Positions 16,494-25,950 of a stretch of DNA of 64,000 bases are shown here, piece after piece. The stretch is from Tropicibacter sp. Alg240-R139 (GTDB lineage Bacteria > Pseudomonadota > Alphaproteobacteria > Rhodobacterales > Rhodobacteraceae). Position numbers and translations under genes: made by a program. The stretch spans positions 62,001 to 126,000 of the forward strand of contig NZ_UNRA01000007.1 in assembly GCF_900537075.1 (NCBI RefSeq), in the 5' to 3' direction. Position 1 is the stretch's first letter; each line of letters opens with the position of its first letter. The notes beneath the pieces were generated by a model. The model did not search any database. It was not told where the DNA came from and was given only the letters and a program-made list of their open reading frames with translations.

Positions 16494-18848
16494 CCGGTCG
16501 CCGCCAGGTCCGATGTCGTCGAGATAGTCCTCGTCGATAGCAGCCTGCACCGCCCCAGTCACAGCCTCGCGCTGTTTTGGCGAAAGATCTTTGGGGTCCT
16601 TCTCGTCCGCAAGGCGCACCGTGACTTCGCGGTGTGCGAACTTCACACCTTCGCGCGCGAACAGCTCGCGGATGTCCTGGTACACGCGTTTACGTACGAG
16701 CCACTGATCCCCCGGTTTGGTCATGAACTTAACGCGAATGATCATTGCCGAATCCTGCATCTCGATCACGCCCTGCGACTTGAGAGGTTGGATGAAATTT
16801 TCACCAATCACCGGATCTGTCAGCAACTCTTTCCCGAGGTTCTTGATCAGTTTGCGCACCTTTTCCACATCGGTGTCATAGGTCACCCGCAAAGGCAGCT
16901 TCATAATCACCCAGTCTCGGGAATAGTTCGTCAAAACCTTGATCTCACCAAAGGGAATGGTGTTGAGCGCCCCCAGATGGTGGCGGAGCTGGAATGAACG
17001 AACAGAGATTTTTTCGACCGTTCCCTTCACATCCCCGATGTCGATGTATTCTCCCTTCCGAAACGCGTCATCCAGCAGGAAAAACGCGCCTGAAAAAATG
17101 TCCCGTACCAGCGTTTGAGAACCAAAACCCACCGCCAGCCCGACAACACCCGCACCGGCGAAAAGGGGGCTTACGTTGATGCCGATTTCCAGCAAAACGA
17201 TCAGCGCGATTGACACCACCACCACGGCCAGGATCGCGCCACGGAACAACGGCAGAAGGGTCGCCAACCGGCTGGCCGAAGAACCACCGCCCTCATCGCC
17301 CAATTCGCCTTCTTCCATATCTCCGCCTTCTTCAGCGATCTTGCTGTCGATCCAGATCCGAAAAAAGTGAAAGACGACGTAGCCGATGAACAGGATCATC
17401 ATCACGTCCAGGAACCGCTCCATCGGCAGGTCTTGGGTCCAATCTGCATCCGGGTTCCAGATCACCAACAGCGCATAGGCACCAACAACAAAGGCCAGAA
17501 TACCGGCCACACGACGCGCCAGATCCTCGTAGGTCGAGATCGAATGCGCCAATTCAATGGGCGGTACGGGTTGCGGTTCTTCACTTGCCTCGGCCTCGGC
17601 CAACTCGGCGTTGATCTGTTGCACCCTGCGAGACCGGTTAAAATACCGTTCCAGCATGTAATTCATCGCGCCATAGGCGACGACGACAGACATGAAAATG
17701 CCATAGGTTCCGGCAATCAACGGGATCGGAGCAGGGTTCTCCAACACCAAATCCAGCGCCAGAGAGAACCAGCTAAACGCGATGTAAAGGATCAGAACCG
17801 GGGCCCATGCGATCGAAATCGCCCACAGCATCCAGGATACCTGTTCTTTGCTGCGACCTGCCCGAATGGCCTCGGTGATCGCGCGCGCGTTGAACAGGAT
17901 CATCAGAACATTAAGGGCAGCGCCCACCGCCGTCAGCACGCCATAAACCATGGCGTAGACGTTGTAGTTCAGCCCAAAGTCCGCGACCCAAGTGGCAAAA
18001 AGAACCGCCGAAATGTCATAGGTCGCCAGAACCGACGCCCAGATGTACAGCCGCGTGGCGTCCCTGTCAGAAAACGGTGGAATGCGGTACTGGCTAAGGA
18101 AGGGCGACAGCACCATGCGCCACAGATCGGACACCGTGCGCGACAGGAAGTACGCCGTGAAAATTGCTGTGACGGTGAATTGGACCGAGATGTCGTCAGA
18201 TTCACCGAAGATCAGATAGCTGATAATTGTGGCAAACAGCATGGCAAACAGCGTGCCGCCGATCCCCATGGCAAAGCGGAACACCAGGAACGGCATCTTG
18301 TCCCGGTATCCAAAAGGGTTTTCCTTGATCCGCGAAACGACGTACTTTTTGGCGACCCGCTTGCCGTAAATCTCAACCGACAACCATCGCCCGATTAGCA
18401 GAAGGCCGATATTGATGGCCAACACCCAAAGATACGTACTGATCTGTCCGTCCGGGCTTGTTTGGCGCAGAATATACTGAACCTCAAAAATGGAATACGG
18501 CAGTGCTGCCAATCTGGATTCCAACGCTTTTCGGAACTCGGCCCATTGCGATTGCGCCTGCATCAACTGCGAGGCCTCTCCCATCGGGTCGGCCTTATCG
18601 GCGCCCCCGCCTTCTCCAGGCGCCTGACCTGCCGTGGCGAGGTTGCCCGAACTGTCAATGACAATCACGCTGGCCCCGGCCTCGGTCGCCTCGCGGATTG
18701 CAGTGGCCAGATCGCTGTCCGTGTCTGTTTCGCTGCTGCTAGAGCCAGACGCACCGGAATAAAGTGACAATTGCGCCTGTGCGGTTGTGGTGGAAACCGC
18801 AATAGTCAGCGCCAGCATTGCAAGAATGCGAAGGACAATGGTCAGCAT
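16488..18848 (-). CDS. Large mechanosensitive channel, MscS family
   Basis: 786-aa inner-membrane protein that should open under membrane tension and release solutes on osmotic downshock. Signal peptide-like N-terminus (about 1-26, ending TTAQAQ), a periplasmic linker rich in Ser/Asp/Gly, about nine to eleven membrane helices, then the MscS core at about residues 555-700: the pore helix GVVGLAVGFGSQTLVRDIFSG, FFLLDDAFRKGEYIDIGDVKGTVEKI, and the cytoplasmic beta domain with HLGALNTIPFGEI. A charged tail follows (ending GPGGDRD). It has no operon partners. The length puts it with the larger MscS relatives rather than the compact 286-aa MscS. Confidence 0.9.
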   Translation of the reverse strand: MLTIVLRILAMLALTIAVSTTTAQAQLSLYSGASGSSSSETDTDSDLATAIREATEAGASVIVIDSSGNLATAGQAPGEGGGADKADPMGEASQLMQAQSQWAEFRKALESRLAALPYSIFEVQYILRQTSPDGQISTYLWVLAINIGLLLIGRWLSVEIYGKRVAKKYVVSRIKENPFGYRDKMPFLVFRFAMGIGGTLFAMLFATIISYLIFGESDDISVQFTVTAIFTAYFLSRTVSDLWRMVLSPFLSQYRIPPFSDRDATRLYIWASVLATYDISAVLFATWVADFGLNYNVYAMVYGVLTAVGAALNVLMILFNARAITEAIRAGRSKEQVSWMLWAISIAWAPVLILYIAFSWFSLALDLVLENPAPIPLIAGTYGIFMSVVVAYGAMNYMLERYFNRSRRVQQINAELAEAEASEEPQPVPPIELAHSISTYEDLARRVAGILAFVVGAYALLVIWNPDADWTQDLPMERFLDVMMILFIGYVVFHFFRIWIDSKIAEEGGDMEEGELGDEGGGSSASRLATLLPLFRGAILAVVVVSIALIVLLEIGINVSPLFAGAGVVGLAVGFGSQTLVRDIFSGAFFLLDDAFRKGEYIDIGDVKGTVEKISVRSFQLRHHLGALNTIPFGEIKVLTNYSRDWVIMKLPLRVTYDTDVEKVRKLIKNLGKELLTDPVIGENFIQPLKSQGVIEMQDSAMIIRVKFMTKPGDQWLVRKRVYQDIRELFAREGVKFAHREVTVRLADEKDPKDLSPKQREAVTGAVQAAIDEDYLDDIGPGGDRD

Positions 18849-19413
18849 AGAGGTCTTTCTTTGGGTAACTTAACCTGGCAAGGAACCTATCGGACAGGTG
18901 CATGTTATTCAAATGACTTGACCACATAGCAATGACACCAGCAGAAAACTCACCTTTCCGTGACAGATCAGCCGGTTTCGCGCGCAGTATCGTGTTTTCA
19001 ATCCCGATCTTGTCCAATAGAACCGCGTGAAAGAGACCGACACAGGTCTCGTCCGAACGCCACACTAACCAGCACAAAAATGTCTGACGCCGATCGGGCG
19101 GCCGCGCAAAACAGGATTTGAGCATGAGGTCACGCGCCTTGGAAAACAGGATGGACGGGGCGCTTCTGGGATCGGGCATTTTGTCGTGGCCGACCGGCCC
19201 CATCTTGCCGGGCACGCATCCCTGTGCACCTGGCTTGACCTGTATCAAGGCACCCGCAAAGCAGAACATCGATGCAAGAGCTGTGGCAGAGGCGCAATTG
19301 GCTAAAAGTCAAATGCCAAGCGCCCGAATTCGAAGCTTTGGTTTTCGCTGTACAATTCGATACGGTGCCTCTGAAGCAAGCAATTTGTTCAGCGCGAATC
19401 CGAGGTCGAAGAC
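18849..19413. other. 565-bp divergent gap with FNR-like site and inverted repeat
   Basis: Separates MscS from the glycan operon. No open frame here resembles a protein. TTGACCTGTATCAA (19235-19248) fits the Crp/Fnr consensus TTGAT-N4-ATCAA in nine of ten positions and lies 166 bp before the first glycosyltransferase. GAGACC (19033-19038) and GGTCTC (19045-19050) form a perfect inverted repeat. The region could contain the operon leader or an unannotated small RNA. Confidence 0.4.
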
Positions 19414-20643
19414 GTGAACACGGGCGAGGACGCTAATAAGACAGTTTCTCAGGGCGCCTATCGTGCGCCCCGTATCATGCTGTACAGCCATGATACTTTT
19501 GGTTTGGGGCACTTGCGGCGATCCCGTGCTCTGGCCGCCGCTATCACTGCCGCTGATCCGCATGCTTCAGCGCTGATTCTGACAGGATCTCCAGTTGCGG
19601 GTCGCTTTACCTTTCCACGGCGGGTCGACCACGTACGTTTGCCTGGTGTCACGAAACGAAGCGATGGCTCTTACGCCTCGCAAACCATCGGTATGGGCAT
19701 TGAAGAAGTCACAGACCTCCGGTCCGGTCTGATTTGTACTACGGCCAAACAATATGAGCCGGACGTTTTGATCGTCGACAAGGAGCCTACGGGGTTTCGT
19801 GGAGAGCTTCTGCCAACTCTGGAAATGCTTCAGAACGGCGGTAAGACGAGGCTGGTTCTGGGACTACGCGACGTTTTGGACGAGCCTGAGGTGCTGGCCA
19901 CCGAATGGGAGCGCAAGGACGCTGTGACCGCGACCGAACGGTTCTATCACGAGATTTGGGTCTATGGTCTGCGCTCGATCTATGATCCGACCGCGGGTCT
20001 ACCGCTGTCGGCAGATGCTCAATCCCGGATGCATTGGACCGGTTATCTGCGGCGCGAAGCCAGCGCTGACGGCAAACCACCCGAGCAGCCTTATGTTCTG
20101 ATAACTCCCGGCGGCGGCGGCGACGGCAGGGCCATGGTCGATCTGGTGCTCAGCGCCTATGAAAAAGACCCAACGCTCGCCCCGCGCGCGGTTCTGGTCT
20201 ACGGCCCGTTCCTGTCGGGTGAGCTGCGCGAAGACTTTGAAACCCGAGTCGAGGCGCTGAACGGGCGCGTGACCGCCGTTGGTTTTGAATCCCAGATCGA
20301 AACCATTTTCAAAGGGGCTCAGGGCGTGATCTGCATGGGCGGGTACAACACCTTTTGCGAAGTTCTGTCGTTCGACAAGCCCGCCGTGATCGTGCCCCGC
20401 ACCACGCCGCGCCTGGAACAATGGTTGCGCGCGTCCCGCGCCGAAGATTTGGGTTTGATCCGCATGCTGGATGAGACACGCGACGGGCTGACACCGGATG
20501 CCATGATCCAGGCCATTCGTGGTCTGGCGGAGCAACCCAAACCCTCGCAGGCCATTTCGTCCGGGCTGCTCGACGGGCTGAACTATGTCACACACCGGGT
20601 GAATGCCCTACTGACCAACAAGACGGAACAAGCCGCTCAATGA
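19414..20643 (+). CDS. MurG-like glycosyltransferase (GT-B fold)
   Basis: 409-aa predicted glycosyltransferase. The N-terminal nucleotide-fold half has YSHDTFGLGHLRRSRALAAAI, comparable to the glycine/histidine acceptor loop of MurG-type enzymes; the C-terminal donor half has VLITPGGGGDGRAMVDLV and QGVICMGGYNTFCEVLSFDKPAVIVPR, the GT28-like donor loop. I took the GTG start after CGAGGTCGAAGAC; an ATG at 19477 would trim 21 residues. It is the first gene of a seven-gene operon, and the next gene overlaps by 4 bp. The C-terminal half resembles the later gene at 23546, so the two may be distant paralogues acting in sequence. Donor and acceptor are unknown. Confidence 0.75.
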   Translation: MNTGEDANKTVSQGAYRAPRIMLYSHDTFGLGHLRRSRALAAAITAADPHASALILTGSPVAGRFTFPRRVDHVRLPGVTKRSDGSYASQTIGMGIEEVTDLRSGLICTTAKQYEPDVLIVDKEPTGFRGELLPTLEMLQNGGKTRLVLGLRDVLDEPEVLATEWERKDAVTATERFYHEIWVYGLRSIYDPTAGLPLSADAQSRMHWTGYLRREASADGKPPEQPYVLITPGGGGDGRAMVDLVLSAYEKDPTLAPRAVLVYGPFLSGELREDFETRVEALNGRVTAVGFESQIETIFKGAQGVICMGGYNTFCEVLSFDKPAVIVPRTTPRLEQWLRASRAEDLGLIRMLDETRDGLTPDAMIQAIRGLAEQPKPSQAISSGLLDGLNYVTHRVNALLTNKTEQAAQ

Positions 20644-21884
20644 CGTCCCAAAAACCGCCACTGGCGATCGTGGTCAAAGGCTGGCCGCGCCTATCCGAAA
20701 CATTCATCGCACAGGAACTGGCTGCACTCGAAGACAGCGGCCACGACTTCGACATTTGGTCGCTGCGCTATCCCACCGACAAAAAGCGCCACCCGCTGCA
20801 CGACCGGATCAAGGCGCGTGTGCGCTATCTGCCCGAGTACTTGCATGAAGACCCCGAGCGGGTCTGGCATGCGCGGACGGCGGCCCAAGCCCTGCCAGGT
20901 TACGGCGAGGCCTATCGCATCTGGCGCGCTGATCTGGCGCGCGATCTGACCCACAATCGAATTCGTCGCTTTGGCCAGGCCTGCGTTCTGGCCACCGAAC
21001 TGCCCGAAGGCACCCAAGGTCTCTACGCGCACTTCATGCATACGCCATCCTCGGTCGCGCGTTACGCTGCGATCATGCGGGGTTTGCCGTGGAGCTTTTC
21101 GGCCCATGCCAAGGACATCTGGACATCTGATGAGTGGGAAAAACGCGAAAAGCTGAGCGCGGCGACCCACGGCGCGGTCTTTGGCGCCACTTGCACCGCC
21201 TTTGGGGCCGAACACCTGCGCGAGATGGCGGATGACCCGGCGCGCGTGGATTTGGTCTATCACGGTCTTGACCTCACCCGCTTTCCTGCGCCGCCCGAAC
21301 GCGCGTTGCGCGATGCGTCTGATCCGTTCCACATGGTTTCCGTCGGACGTCTGGTCGAAAAGAAGGGGTTTGACCGGCTCATTTCAGCCTTTGCCCAACT
21401 TCCCACTGGTCTGAATTGGCACTGGACACACATCGGCGGCGGCGGCCTGAAGGATGCGCTGCAAGCCCAAGCCGAAGAGGCCGGTGTCGCAAGCCGGATC
21501 ACCTGGCGCGGCGCTTGTGATCAGCCTGAGGTTATCGAAGCGATGCGCGAAGCCGACCTTTTTGTTTTGCCCAGCCGAATCGCCGAAGACGGCGATCGCG
21601 ACGGATTGCCCAACGTGCTGATGGAGGCGGCCTCGCAGATGTTGCCGATCCTGTCGACGCCTGTCTCTGCGATCCCCGAATTCATCGACAGCGGCACCCA
21701 CGGTTTGCTGGTCGAAGATGACCCGGCCAAACTGGCAACCGCGATCCGTGATCTGGCCGACAACCCGTCACAGACACAGGCCTATGCCACAGCCGCGCAC
21801 GACCGCCTGGTTGGAGAGTTCGGCATGGCCCCGGGTATCGCGCGCCTGTCCACCCGGTTGACCCAGTTGATGCAAGGCGGCTGA
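20640..21884 (+). CDS. Glycosyltransferase family 4
   Basis: 414-aa GT-B glycosyltransferase resembling exopolysaccharide/colanic-acid type enzymes. The N-terminus VVKGWPRLSETFIAQELAALE is the typical opening of that group. The C-terminal donor site is visible as VSVGRLVEKKGFDRLI, the segment ADLFVLPSRIAEDGDRDGLPNVLMEAAS with the retaining-enzyme E-x7-E motif, and STPVSAIPEFIDSGTHGLLVEDD. It probably transfers a hexose from a nucleotide sugar at the cytoplasmic face. The start overlaps the previous stop (ATGA); the next gene follows after 4 bp. Confidence 0.85.
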   Translation: MTSQKPPLAIVVKGWPRLSETFIAQELAALEDSGHDFDIWSLRYPTDKKRHPLHDRIKARVRYLPEYLHEDPERVWHARTAAQALPGYGEAYRIWRADLARDLTHNRIRRFGQACVLATELPEGTQGLYAHFMHTPSSVARYAAIMRGLPWSFSAHAKDIWTSDEWEKREKLSAATHGAVFGATCTAFGAEHLREMADDPARVDLVYHGLDLTRFPAPPERALRDASDPFHMVSVGRLVEKKGFDRLISAFAQLPTGLNWHWTHIGGGGLKDALQAQAEEAGVASRITWRGACDQPEVIEAMREADLFVLPSRIAEDGDRDGLPNVLMEAASQMLPILSTPVSAIPEFIDSGTHGLLVEDDPAKLATAIRDLADNPSQTQAYATAAHDRLVGEFGMAPGIARLSTRLTQLMQGG

Positions 21885-21888
21885 TCCC

Positions 21889-22968
21889 ATGACCCGTGTT
21901 GCCTTTTACGCCCCTATGAAGTCCCCGTACAGCGCGGTGCCTTCGGGGGATCGTGAAATGGCGCGCAACCTGATGGCGGCGATTGTCCAACGCGATGGCG
22001 CACAGGTCGATCTGGTCTCCGAGCTCAAGATCTATGACAAAGTGGGAGATACGGAGCGACAGGAAAAATTGCGACAACAAGCTGATGCCGAAGTCGCGCG
22101 ACTGACCCGAGACCTGCATCGCGACACCCAACTGTGGGTGACATATCACAACTATTACAAAGCCCCCGATCTGGTCGGCCCACGCGTCTGCGAAGCGTTG
22201 GGTATTCCCTATATTCAGATTGAAAGCACCCGCGCCTATAGCCGCCTAGACGGCCCCTGGTCGGGTTTTGCGCAAGCGGCCCATGATGCCTGCGACGCGG
22301 CCCGGGCGATCTTTTACCTAACATCCAATGACCTGATCACCCTTGAACGCGAGCGCGCCGGGGCCCAACATCTGGTGCATTTCCCGCCCTTTCTGCCCAC
22401 AGATGACCTGCCCGAAGCCAGCACCCTGAAAGGACCAATGCTAACAGCCGGCATGATGCGCGACGGCGACAAGCTGCGGTCCTATGAGATCATCTCCGAG
22501 ACACTTTCGCACCTGACGGGCAACTGGCAGCTGAACATAGCCGGGGACGGCCCCGCCCGATTGCAAGTCGAACACCTAATGGCCCCGCATGGGTCACGCG
22601 TGCGGTTTCTGGGGCAGTTGGATCGCAGCGAATTAGACAAGGTTTACCGCAAGGCGTCTTTATTCCTGTGGCCGGGTGTCAACGAAGCCTTTGGTATGGT
22701 CTATCTTGAGGCGCAGGCACATGGCCTGCCCGTAGCTGCGCAGGATCGTCCGGGTGTGCGCGACATTCTTCCGGGGGGTGAGCACCCTCGCCCGGAAGAT
22801 GGACCAGAAGCATTGGCAACACAAGTCATGACGTTCTTGAACAATGCCCAACATCGCGCCAAATGTGGTGCAAACGCCCGTGAGATGATCCTGAACACTC
22901 ATCTTAGGCCAGCCGCGACCGAGCGGTTCTGGTCTGCTGTCGCCCCGCTTTTGAAAGGTGCCCAATGA
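21889..22968 (+). CDS. Glycosyltransferase family 4-like protein
   Basis: 359-aa GT-B protein. The N-terminal half starts VAFYAPMKSPYSAVPSGDREMARNL, with a Pro-Ser-Gly-Asp-Arg acceptor loop; the C-terminal half has LNIAGDGPARLQVEHLM, RVRFLGQLDRSELDKVYRKASLFLWPG and NEAFGMVYLEAQAHGLPVAAQDRPG, the last being the E-x7-E donor site typical of GT4. It is embedded in the operon: 4 bp after the previous gene, overlapping the phosphatase gene by 4 bp. It most likely adds another sugar to the same glycan. Confidence 0.82.
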   Translation: MTRVAFYAPMKSPYSAVPSGDREMARNLMAAIVQRDGAQVDLVSELKIYDKVGDTERQEKLRQQADAEVARLTRDLHRDTQLWVTYHNYYKAPDLVGPRVCEALGIPYIQIESTRAYSRLDGPWSGFAQAAHDACDAARAIFYLTSNDLITLERERAGAQHLVHFPPFLPTDDLPEASTLKGPMLTAGMMRDGDKLRSYEIISETLSHLTGNWQLNIAGDGPARLQVEHLMAPHGSRVRFLGQLDRSELDKVYRKASLFLWPGVNEAFGMVYLEAQAHGLPVAAQDRPGVRDILPGGEHPRPEDGPEALATQVMTFLNNAQHRAKCGANAREMILNTHLRPAATERFWSAVAPLLKGAQ

Positions 22969-23549
22969 CCCGTCTTGCCCTTCTTCGCCATGGTCACACC
23001 GCATGGAATCGCGCAGGCCAGATCCAGGGGCGCAGCGACATTCCGCTCGATGATGAAGCGCGCCGCGATCTGTCCCAGTTCAGCCTGCCGCCGGAATGGG
23101 CAGGAGCTGAATTGTGGTCGAGTCCCTTGGGCCGCGCCCGCGAAACGGCCGAGATCGTGGCTGGTCGTGCGCCGCTGACCTCGCCCGAGCTGACCGAAAT
23201 GAACTGGGGACTCTGGGAAGGTAAACGCGGCGTCGATCTGTTAGCAGAGCCCGGCAGCGGGTTCAGACATATCGAGCACTGGGGCTGGGACTACTGCGCA
23301 CCTGAGGGTGAAAGCCCCCGTGAATTGTGGGCGCGATTAGAGCCGTGGGTCCGGTTTCGCAACACGGATACGGTTGCTGTCTGCCACATCGGGATCATGC
23401 GGGTAATTCTGGCCAAGGCGCATGGATGGGATTTCGATGGAGAGGCCCCTTTCAGGATCAAGCGCAACCGGTTGTTTGTCGTCGATCTTGATACTTTCGC
23501 ACCCATGCCCGAACCCGTGCGCTTGATCAAAGCCGAGGATTCTGCATGA
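22965..23549 (+). CDS. Histidine phosphatase family protein
   Basis: 194-aa member of the phosphoglycerate-mutase-like phosphatase superfamily. The catalytic RHG motif is at residues 8-10 (LLRHGHTAWN), followed by IQGRSDIPLDDEAR, the second arginine region SSPLGRARETAEIV, the acid/base glutamate in MNWGLWEGKRG and the second histidine in VAVCHIGIMRV. All core residues are present, so it should be active. Within a glycan operon a sugar-phosphate or lipid-linked intermediate is a plausible substrate, but alpha-ribazole phosphatase-like or general activity cannot be excluded. It overlaps both neighbours by 4 bp. Confidence 0.85.
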   Translation: MTRLALLRHGHTAWNRAGQIQGRSDIPLDDEARRDLSQFSLPPEWAGAELWSSPLGRARETAEIVAGRAPLTSPELTEMNWGLWEGKRGVDLLAEPGSGFRHIEHWGWDYCAPEGESPRELWARLEPWVRFRNTDTVAVCHIGIMRVILAKAHGWDFDGEAPFRIKRNRLFVVDLDTFAPMPEPVRLIKAEDSA

Positions 23550-24688
23550 AGGTATTGATCGCCGTCACCCATTTGTTGGGCAGCGGCCATCTGAGCCGGG
23601 CCCTGACATTGGGCTGCGCCTTTGCCCGCAAGGGGCATGACGTCGTTCTGATCTCGGGCGGGTTTGCCGTGCCTCAACTGGACACACACGGCGTTGATGT
23701 GCGCAACCTGCCCCGGCTCAGATCGGATGGCACAAACTTCACCCGGTTGCTAACTGATGTCGGCGACGTTGCGGACGACGCGTATTTGGCCGCGCGATCC
23801 CAAGCTATGGTCGACATTCTGCATGCTGTTAAACCCGACGTGCTGATCACCGAGCTGTTCCCCTTTGGTCGACGGGTGCTGCGGCATGAGTTTCTAACTT
23901 TGCTGAGAGCCGCGCGTGCCTTGCCCAAGAGATTGCTGATTTGCTGCTCGATCCGGGATATTCTGGCACCGCCATCGAAGCCGGAGAAGGTCGAGAAAAC
24001 GGATATCATCCTTTCGGATTTCTATGACGCGGTTTTGGTTCATTCCGATTTCCGGACAACACGGCTTGAAGCAAGCTGGCCGGTGTCCAAGGCACTGGAA
24101 GCCAAGCTGATCTATACTGGCTATGTCGCGCCCCCTGCAGCGGGCGCAGGCACCGATCGCTTCGGCGAGGGAGAAATCCTGGTTAGTGCGGGTGGCGGAA
24201 CGGTGGGCACACCGATCTTTCGTACGGCCATCGAGGCCGCCCGAAAGATCACCAACAGGCGCTGGCGCCTTTTGGTGGGTGGCTCCGATTCCGCGACAAG
24301 AATCGCTCAGTTGATGCAAGATGATCCGCCAGAGAACGTGATATTCGAACCGGCCCGCCCCGACTTTCGCCAAATGCTATATCACGCCTCTGCATCGGTC
24401 AGCATGTGCGGTTACAATACCGCTTTGGATATTTTGCAGGCTGGCACACCAGCCGTTTTGATCCCCTTTGATGATGGCAACGAGGTCGAGCAAACCCTCC
24501 GGGCAGAGAGCCTGGCCAATTTACCCGGGTTCAGCGTTTTGCGAAGTGCCGAATTAACAGGCCCCAAATTGGTTCGTTCCATCGAGGACGTCATCAATGC
24601 CCCTCCACGATCCCGCAAGACCGCTGATTTTGACGGCGCCACAAAAACGGTTGAGTTCATCGAGGCCAGACTGGAGACATTCGTATGA
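23546..24688 (+). CDS. MurG-like glycosyltransferase (GT28-type C-terminus)
   Basis: 380-aa predicted glycosyltransferase. The N-terminus reads LIAVTHLLGSGHLSRALTLGCAFARKGHDVVLISGG, with the glycine-histidine acceptor loop. The C-terminal half has ILVSAGGGTVGTPIFRTAIEAA and ASVSMCGYNTALDILQAGTPAVLIPFDDGNEVEQTLRAE, a GT28 donor loop. The GYNT loop resembles that of the first gene in the operon. It overlaps the phosphatase gene upstream and the deacetylase-like gene downstream by 4 bp each. The sugar specificity cannot be predicted from sequence. Confidence 0.78.
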   Translation: MKVLIAVTHLLGSGHLSRALTLGCAFARKGHDVVLISGGFAVPQLDTHGVDVRNLPRLRSDGTNFTRLLTDVGDVADDAYLAARSQAMVDILHAVKPDVLITELFPFGRRVLRHEFLTLLRAARALPKRLLICCSIRDILAPPSKPEKVEKTDIILSDFYDAVLVHSDFRTTRLEASWPVSKALEAKLIYTGYVAPPAAGAGTDRFGEGEILVSAGGGTVGTPIFRTAIEAARKITNRRWRLLVGGSDSATRIAQLMQDDPPENVIFEPARPDFRQMLYHASASVSMCGYNTALDILQAGTPAVLIPFDDGNEVEQTLRAESLANLPGFSVLRSAELTGPKLVRSIEDVINAPPRSRKTADFDGATKTVEFIEARLETFV

Positions 24689-25458
24689 CACCTGATTGGT
24701 CACCGTTGGAAAGAGAGCTTGCGCTTTGGTGGGCTGAAGGGAAATCCCTCCCCCTTTGGTGGCGCGATGATGATGCGGTAGAGCCGACCGCGGCGCTTGA
24801 TCGGCTGGGCGCTTTGTCGGAAGAACTCAGTATCCCGGTGCATCTTGCGGTAGTCCCGGCCTATGCCACTGAAACTTTATCGGAAAGGCTTGCCCCTTCG
24901 TCTGGCATGATACCTGTCGTGCATGGTTGGGCGCATCAGAACCACGCGCCCGCTTTGGAGAAGAAAGCCGAGTTTCGAATGCACCGCCCCGTCAGTGAAA
25001 TCACTGCTGACGCCGAACGTGGCCTGAGCCGGTCGCAAGCAATGTTTGGATCGTCACTAATGCCCATGTTCGTGCCGCCATGGAACCGGATCGACCATGA
25101 GATCGTGGAAGGATTGCCAAGTTTGGGCTATAAGGTTCTGTCCACTGCGACCCCACGCAAGAGGCCCTTTGCCACCCCCGGCCTGTGGCAGATCAACACC
25201 CATCTCGATCCCATCGATTGGCGAGGCACACGCGGTCTGGTGCCCGAAGATCAACTGATTTCCCAACTGGTACAGCACCTACAGGATCGCCGCACCGGCG
25301 TGTCCGACAATGCGGAACCGTATGGCCTGTTGACCCATCACCTGGTTCATGATCAAGACATCTGGCGTTTCACCCGAGAGGTTCTGCTCCGTTTGCTGGA
25401 CGGGCCAACCCGGTGCTGGACAATGGCCGAGACCCTGGAAAAGGACCCCACCCCATGA
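24685..25458 (+). CDS. Polysaccharide deacetylase-like protein
   Basis: 257-aa protein with features of the NodB/carbohydrate esterase 4 barrel: an early LWWRDDDAVEPT segment giving the catalytic/metal aspartates (about residues 27-30) and VHGWAHQNH supplying two metal-binding histidines (about 79-84), followed by FVPPWNRID. There is no signal peptide, so it should act in the cytoplasm, for example removing an acetyl group from an N-acetylsugar on a precursor. It overlaps the glycosyltransferase upstream and the methyltransferase downstream by 4 bp each. The family call rests on motifs and context. Confidence 0.7.
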   Translation: MTPDWSPLERELALWWAEGKSLPLWWRDDDAVEPTAALDRLGALSEELSIPVHLAVVPAYATETLSERLAPSSGMIPVVHGWAHQNHAPALEKKAEFRMHRPVSEITADAERGLSRSQAMFGSSLMPMFVPPWNRIDHEIVEGLPSLGYKVLSTATPRKRPFATPGLWQINTHLDPIDWRGTRGLVPEDQLISQLVQHLQDRRTGVSDNAEPYGLLTHHLVHDQDIWRFTREVLLRLLDGPTRCWTMAETLEKDPTP

Positions 25459-25931
25459 GCCGACTGGATTCAATGCTGCGCCGTTTTACTGCTCAGAGGG
25501 ACGGATTGAACTGGGCTGCTCAAGCCGTTGCCGATCTGGACGGGGACGTGCTGGACATGGGGTTGGGCAACGGTCGTACGTATGATCACCTGCGCGAAAT
25601 TCTACCCGGTCGCCGTATCTGGGTTATGGATCGAGTGTTGCAATGTCATCCGTCCTGTGTGCCCCCGGAAACGGACTTCTTGCAGGGTGAGGCCGAGCCG
25701 ATGTTGCGGAAACTGGCGGAATGCGGCCAGACGATCGCTCTGGCGCATTATGATTTCGGCATGGGGATCAAGGAGGATGACGTCGCTGAATCTGCGCGGC
25801 TGAGCCCGCTGATCGCTGCCGTGATGAAGCCGGGGGGATTGCTGGTATCGGGCCAACCCCTTGTAGGGTTCGAACACGTAAAAGGCCCAGAAACCATCGC
25901 CCCGGATCGCTATTTGTTTTATCGGGTCTAA
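25455..25931 (+). CDS. Small class I SAM-dependent methyltransferase
   Basis: 158 aa from the ATG at 25455, which overlaps the preceding stop by ATGA; a longer frame from 25413 would run back into the neighbour and is less likely. The SAM motif reads LDMGLGNGRTYDHL, followed by HPSCVPPETDFLQGEAE, an acidic ALAHYDFGMGIKEDD segment and RLSPLIAAVMKPGGLLVS. It is paralogous to the methyltransferase at 9676-10227. It is the last gene of the glycan operon, so methylation of a sugar or of the finished glycolipid is the simplest guess. Confidence 0.78.
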   Translation: MSRLDSMLRRFTAQRDGLNWAAQAVADLDGDVLDMGLGNGRTYDHLREILPGRRIWVMDRVLQCHPSCVPPETDFLQGEAEPMLRKLAECGQTIALAHYDFGMGIKEDDVAESARLSPLIAAVMKPGGLLVSGQPLVGFEHVKGPETIAPDRYLFYRV

Positions 25932-25950
25932 CGCAGACCAGATTCACAAG

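Noticed and set aside
17367-18398. 343-aa open frame on the + strand inside the MscS gene
   Set aside because: The sequence is unusually rich in Arg, His and Gln with no hydrophobic core; the MscS frame on the other strand has clear domain structure.
19118-19417. 99-aa open frame before the first glycosyltransferase
   Set aside because: Low-complexity composition, no good ribosome site and overlap with the downstream start. A small RNA in the gap is at least as likely.
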